Assembly (NCBI GenBank): GCA_033964015.1
Contig: CM066913.1
Coordinates: forward strand, 8,674,953-8,738,952
Source of the DNA: Scolanthus callimorphus
Lineage: Eukaryota > Cnidaria > Anthozoa > Actiniaria > Edwardsiidae
Direction of reading: 5' to 3'
DNA length: 64,000 nucleotides
The notes beneath the pieces are model-generated. The model was given only the letters and a program-made list of their open reading frames with translations, did no database searches and was not told the DNA's origin. Shown one piece after another: positions 60,401 through 64,000 of this stretch (its first letter is position 1; every line of letters starts with the position of its first letter). The position numbers were made by a program, and so were the translations under genes.

Positions 60401-63400
60401 AGAATCCAGTTTACTTGAATACAGTACATTCTGTGACTTGTGCGTGGCAACAATGTTCAAATGTGCATCTCTTTTCTTGAAAGTTGTATATTGAATGCAC
60501 AGTAACCAGAAATGAACCCGTCACAGAAAATGCAACCTATAAAATCCATAGCAACTTCCCTAGAATTAAGGCAGAACTGCATCTGAATACTGAATTTTGT
60601 GAATTTTTCCATTTTTCAATTAAACAGAAGGCAGATCAGTGGTAGCATTTCTACTTCAAGATAGTCTGGACAACTTTGACAGAAACAAGATCTTCAGATT
60701 CAAGGGAACATTATGCAAAGCTCTAAAGCTTGTTCGCTCTGAAGTGTCATGGGTTGGTAAAGTCCGAGATGTGGATAACAAAGTATATTACCAGCTCCCT
60801 TCAGAATCACTGCCTTTCCTGAGGCACTGCACTGGCTGGAAGAAGGAGTGGTTGTTTTATCTTGGAGTCAAAGGTGTCAAGATCGATGATCAGCCACCTA
60901 TAATGGTACAGGAAGTGAAGGTTGCTCAGCTGAGGCTGCAGGAAGATCCGGGTAATTAACGTGTCCTTACTGTATACGTAACTTATCACATTCCACATGT
61001 TACTGATGTCAACTTCATAGCAGAAAAAAAACTATAATAAAGGAGCTCTGACGAAGGTCTAACGCTTGAAACCTCGCACAATGAAACATGCTGCGCATTG
61101 TTAATTTTCCGTCGAATAGTAACAGTCCTGTTTTAGATCAGTCCTTTTTGCCATTCATGTCAACCATCATTCAACGTCCATAACACGATACAATTATAAA
61201 CTCTGAGGCCGACCGTGCACAAGTTTACAGCCTTCCGTTAATAAAGTTCCGAAAAAAGGCCCTTAAAGCGGGACTGTCACGGTACGCGCATGTGCGAATT
61301 TTGATCACTTTGGTCCGGGCCGGAACGATGGTTGTGAGAGGGAGAAATTACGCTGGTAGAATCCGTTCGAATCTTGTTGTTTCGGGGTCCATCTACCCTT
61401 AATTCTTAACGGGTATTCTCTCCTGAGATCTCCTTAGTATCGTGACCAAATTTTGGAGTCGATGCAATATTGTTTGTCGTTATAAATTGAATGAGACTCG
61501 AGCGTCATTTTCACTGATGGCTGCCCAACAAGAAAGGCCTAATCGAGGTCGTCCTTACGCCAAAATGGCTTGGGAACACAATAAAAGCAGGATCTGGATA
61601 TCGAAAAGGGTCCACGAGACATGGAAATTGTTCAAGGGCTACGGTATCTTCACCTCAGACAACGATTTTGTAGTTCAGGCCTAAAAACCCCTAAAAACTT
61701 ACCATAATGTCGCCTCCTGACGAATGAACTCCAAATTATGTTTTCCCTGAGGCGACGTCGCGCGGGGCGTGGGTACTTTCCCGCAAACACGAAGTGTCCC
61801 GTGATTGGATTATTTAAACAGGGAATCCCCGTTTTGAATGATAGTTATGGGATCGGCGGTCTTTGCTCGAGCATGCGCGTACCGTGACAGTCCCGCTTTA
61901 ACCGCACCATTGATTTGTTTTACATTCCATTCCAGTGTTGGTGTCTCCAGTGTTACGAGTCAGCGAGGCGGCCCGGACAGGAGAAGTGTCCGAGTTACGC
62001 CGAGTCCTCGACACCGCCACGTGCGAGAAGCGTGTGTACCTACTAAACACACGTATTGATGGGGCTACACCTCTTATCACAGCAGCCAAAAATGGCAACA
62101 CCGAGATAGTTCAGTGCCTCGTAGACGAGTACGGAGTGGATGTTGAGCAAGAAGGGACAGTCAAAGTTGAGGAGGACTTAATAGAATGCTGCACGTCGCT
62201 ATGGATGGCGTCCTTAGGGGGTCACATCGGGGTTGTCCGGTTTCTCCTTGAAAGAGGCGCGGAGGTGAACCATACTACCCTGACTTCATCCACTGCTCTA
62301 AGAGCCGCGTCGTTTAATGGGCATGCGGAAGTGGTCCGCCATTTGCTAGCTAATGGTGCGAATGTAAATCAGAGGAACCAGGACGGGAACACGTGTGTGA
62401 TGGTGGCGTGTTGGAATGGTCATCTGGGGACATTTTCTCTCCTGAGAAACGCAGGGGCAGACATGAGTGTCAAAGATAATCAAGGGTTTGGGCTTCTTCA
62501 CTGCGCTACAGCTGCCAATAATCTGAGTCTTCTACATGAGTTATTAGCCAACGGAAATGACGTGAACTCTAAAACTACGGATGGTATCACGCCTCTTATG
62601 CTCGCATGTGAAAAGGACCACCCGGATGTAACTTTGTTGCTGCTTCAGCAGAACAGCAAAGTAGACGAGCGCTCGGGCAAAGGTCTAACTGCAGTTCATT
62701 TCTGCGCGCTGTCCAACAGTCTCACAAGTCTACACCATTTGATGGACTTCCGCGCAGATTTGAGCATCCCAACAGAGCGTGGTAGCACCGCTCTTATGCT
62801 TGCTTGCGCCAAAGGGTTCACTTCCATAGTCACCGCACTGCTTAGGAACATGGCAAGACAGAGGTTCAAGAATGAGCTCAGCGCTGCCTTTAGCTGTCGC
62901 GCGGACAAACAGCCGTCGAGTTGCTTTGTTGTAAATGCGGGAAACGAGAACGGAGAAACCTGCCTGATGATGGCATGTGAGAATGGTAGCGTGGATATCG
63001 TGCGGATATTACTAGACGAGGGCGCTGATCCCAACTTGGCGGACAAAAAGGGCGTTACCCCTCTTATTCTCGCCTGCAGGCGTGGCCATGAGAGGATCAT
63101 CCCCCTGCTTCTCAAGAAAGGGGTCAAGGTGGAAGCTCAAGATGAGGAAGGAAATACTGCCCTACACGTTTGCGTCAAGTACTACAGAGAGTTCGGCGGC
63201 CATCGCAAATGCCTGGAGCTACTTCTAGTAACCGGCCCCGCCCTGGATATGAAAAATAAAGACGGGTTGACGCCCATAATGATGGCTATTAAGAATAAAG
63301 TTTGGTTTGGCCATGCCATTGAGGCGTTTTATGAGCGCGGTGGTGATTTAGTTACAAACGTCAAAGCAGAAAACGGGGACACGGCGTTCCATAAATGCGC

Positions 63401-64000
63401 GCGGTCTGGAGACTTACTCTCAATGACGTTTCTAATAGCAACCAACCCTCGCGGTACGCTGGAGATCAACCAAGATGGAGATACACCGCTGAGAGCAGCC
63501 GCAATCGAAGGCGCAGACGCGATGACGCAGACACTGATAAACACGGTCACAGCGTACTCTGCTGAAGATAAAATCGACGCACTAGAATTGCTAGGGGTGG
63601 GGTTACTTGCCAAGGATATCGCCCGTGAGTGGGACGTGGGCTTGGTGGTGGGATTTTGGCAAGAGGCGATGTCCATGCGGAAGGCAAAAGGTCTCAGCTT
63701 CCCAGATCCGCAGCCACGCCCTTTCCCATTGGAGTACTTTCTAGAGGCTCGCAGCATAACTGAACTGGACGAGTTCCGTAGTAATCCTAGCGTACTCACG
63801 GCTCAAGCACTTCAGATTTGCGACCGGCTTCTACCCAAGCATCACTCGCGCCTTCCTGCGCTTCTAGGAACGGTAGGCGAGCGGTTCGCGCAGATAGGAG
63901 AGTTCTGTCGCAGCTTAAACATCTGGCAATATGTTCTTGATATTCAACTGCAGAATCTGACGAGCTCAACAGAGAGTGTTGAGGATGTTTTGAACACTTT
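54408..64000 (+). CDS. Death-effector-like / ankyrin / FEM1-like protein, 3' end cut
   Basis: Exons 54408-54762, 60628-60951 and 61936 to the window edge, joined by phase-1 GT-AG introns; open for 914 codons with no stop. Residues about 10-97 form a helical death-fold domain, best read as a death effector domain (LEDMVGVTGREEIVQMI resembles the conserved C-terminal helices). Residues 119-226, all of exon 2, are a domain I do not recognise. From about 227 come ankyrin repeats whose first part tracks FEM1 closely (GATPLITAAKNGN, SLWMASLGGHIGVVRFLL, TALRAASFNGHAEVVRHLL, GNTCVMVACWNGH), followed by more repeats. From about 774 is a FEM1-like helical region (ALELLG, FWQEAMSMR, SLNIWQYVLDIQ). FEM1 proteins are substrate receptors of CUL2 ubiquitin ligases; the start ATG has good context (CAAGATGG). 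FEM1 proteins are about 620-670 aa, so this one is much longer. The VHL box, if present, lies past the window. Confidence 0.85.
55055..55346. mobile_element. Nested hairpin elements
   Basis: CAATTAGACCTC (55055) pairs with GAGGTCTAATTG (about 55146-55157), and TTTAGTATAAACCAACTA pairs with its complement ending at 55346. Two overlapping inverted repeats form one composite. The motif TAGTCTAATTGTTTTAGTA recurs near 36190, so the family is repeated. Confidence 0.65.
55457..56798. mobile_element. TIR transposon-like element, 1.34 kb
   Basis: Perfect 19-bp terminal inverted repeats CAGGGCCCGTGGTTTGATG. The hexamer GTCTAA directly flanks both ends (55451-55456 and 56799-56804). Just inside each end are repeated ATTATGCGC/GATTATGCG segments. 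No transposase frame is seen, so it is non-autonomous; CAGGG ends suggest hAT, whose duplications are normally 8 bp. Confidence 0.8.
57529..57776. mobile_element. TTAA-flanked MITE, 248 bp
   Basis: TTAA at 57525-57528 and 57777-57780. The terminal inverted repeats are about 35 bp and appear perfect (AGAATGCCTGTCGACCGTCA...). Short and non-coding, in the first intron of the death-fold gene. Confidence 0.85.
58689..58922. mobile_element. Inverted-repeat element, family of 48895-49093
   Basis: Left end TGTGTGATTCCTGAAAAAAT and right end TTTTTCTGGAATCACACA are inverted. The interior has CCATGGAAAGGATT and GGAAATTCCAGAGGGATGGG motifs like the kelch intron 9 element. Confidence 0.65.
59166..59969. 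mobile_element. Foldback-like element, 804 bp
   Basis: Both ends are made of short tandem GAGTCAAATCCGAGTC-type repeats in opposite orientation (59166-59215 and about 59908-59969), starting TTTCCCGAGTCAAATC and ending with its complement. Repeated inverted arms around a ~700-bp non-coding middle resemble the larger element at 13405-14677. Confidence 0.7.
61048..61072 (+). ncRNA. Weak candidate hammerhead core
   Basis: CTGACGA, a 13-base segment AGGTCTAACGCTT that could pair only three bases, then GAAAC. Motifs of this form occur in retroelement hammerheads. Stems I and III were not resolved, so this is a hint only. It lies in intron 2 of the death-fold gene. Confidence 0.25.
61267..61897 (+). 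mobile_element. TTAA-flanked TIR element with a short ORF, 631 bp
   Basis: TTAA at 61263-61266 and 61898-61901 flanks perfect inverted ends starting AGCGGGACTGTCACGG (about 26 bp). Inside, an ATG at 61517 opens 55 codons (to TAA at 61682) rich in Arg, Lys and Trp (motifs RGRPYAKMAW and RIWISKRV). This may be the truncated start of an element-encoded protein. It lies in intron 2 of the death-fold gene, 38 bases before exon 3. Confidence 0.8.

Larger units (their letters stand above)
54763..60627. other. 5.9-kb first intron of the death-fold gene
   Basis: A large intron holding at least five inverted-repeat elements, listed separately, between AT-rich stretches. No coding exon that keeps the phase-1 frame was found inside it. 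56800-57500 and 60000-60600 show nothing nameable. Confidence 0.6.

Overview
The window reads as nuclear DNA from an anthozoan cnidarian, most likely a reef-building coral. The evidence is AT-rich sequence, genes split into many short exons with GT-AG introns, long introns packed with short inverted-repeat elements, lineage-expanded leucine-rich-repeat GPCRs, and a death-fold protein joined to a FEM1-like body. No prokaryotic, viral or organellar gene was recognised. The organism call is inference from gene content; no species is claimed.

Layout. (1) 1-9.9 kb: a CAT-rich tract and a six-copy minisatellite, then a minus-strand LRR-GPCR gene (1513-9836) with all splice sites intact but three single-base frameshifts. 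Its introns hold several mobile elements, including a tandem pair of 1.2-kb elements. A 1.46-kb transposon-like element carrying a satellite of TGACGTCA and CACGTG motifs also lies inside it. (2) 9.9-20.3 kb: no gene seen; several hairpin elements and a foldback element at 13405-14677. (3) 20358-24429: an intact minus-strand LRR-GPCR, 4 coding exons, 697 aa. (4) 24.4-39.0 kb: no gene supported; hairpin elements only. (5) 39011-42115: an intact plus-strand LRR-GPCR, 5 coding exons, 607 aa. (6) 43466-52188: a plus-strand gene of 17 coding exons, 516 aa, with six kelch blades and a C-terminal coiled coil. (7) 54408 to the window end: a plus-strand gene whose product runs death-effector-like domain, unrecognised 108-residue domain, ankyrin repeats, FEM1-like C-terminal region; the 3' end lies beyond the window.

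The three GPCR genes share one plan: a probable 3' splice site a few bases upstream of the ATG, a first coding exon with signal peptide and cysteine cluster, then 72-bp LRR exons joined by phase-2 introns. One large last exon holds the final LRR, the cysteine-rich cap and all seven membrane helices. They differ in LRR exon number (4, 2 and 3 before the last exon). The exon chains of the two intact GPCRs and the kelch gene sum exactly to whole codons, which supports the splice models. The ligands and G proteins of the receptors cannot be told from sequence. The kelch and death-fold/FEM1 genes are neighbours on one strand but nothing shows that they work together.

The most notable items are the death-fold/FEM1 architecture, the probable young GPCR pseudogene, a 47-bp exact copy of receptor coding sequence inside its own upstream intron, and several transposon-like elements with readable inverted ends and target-site duplications.
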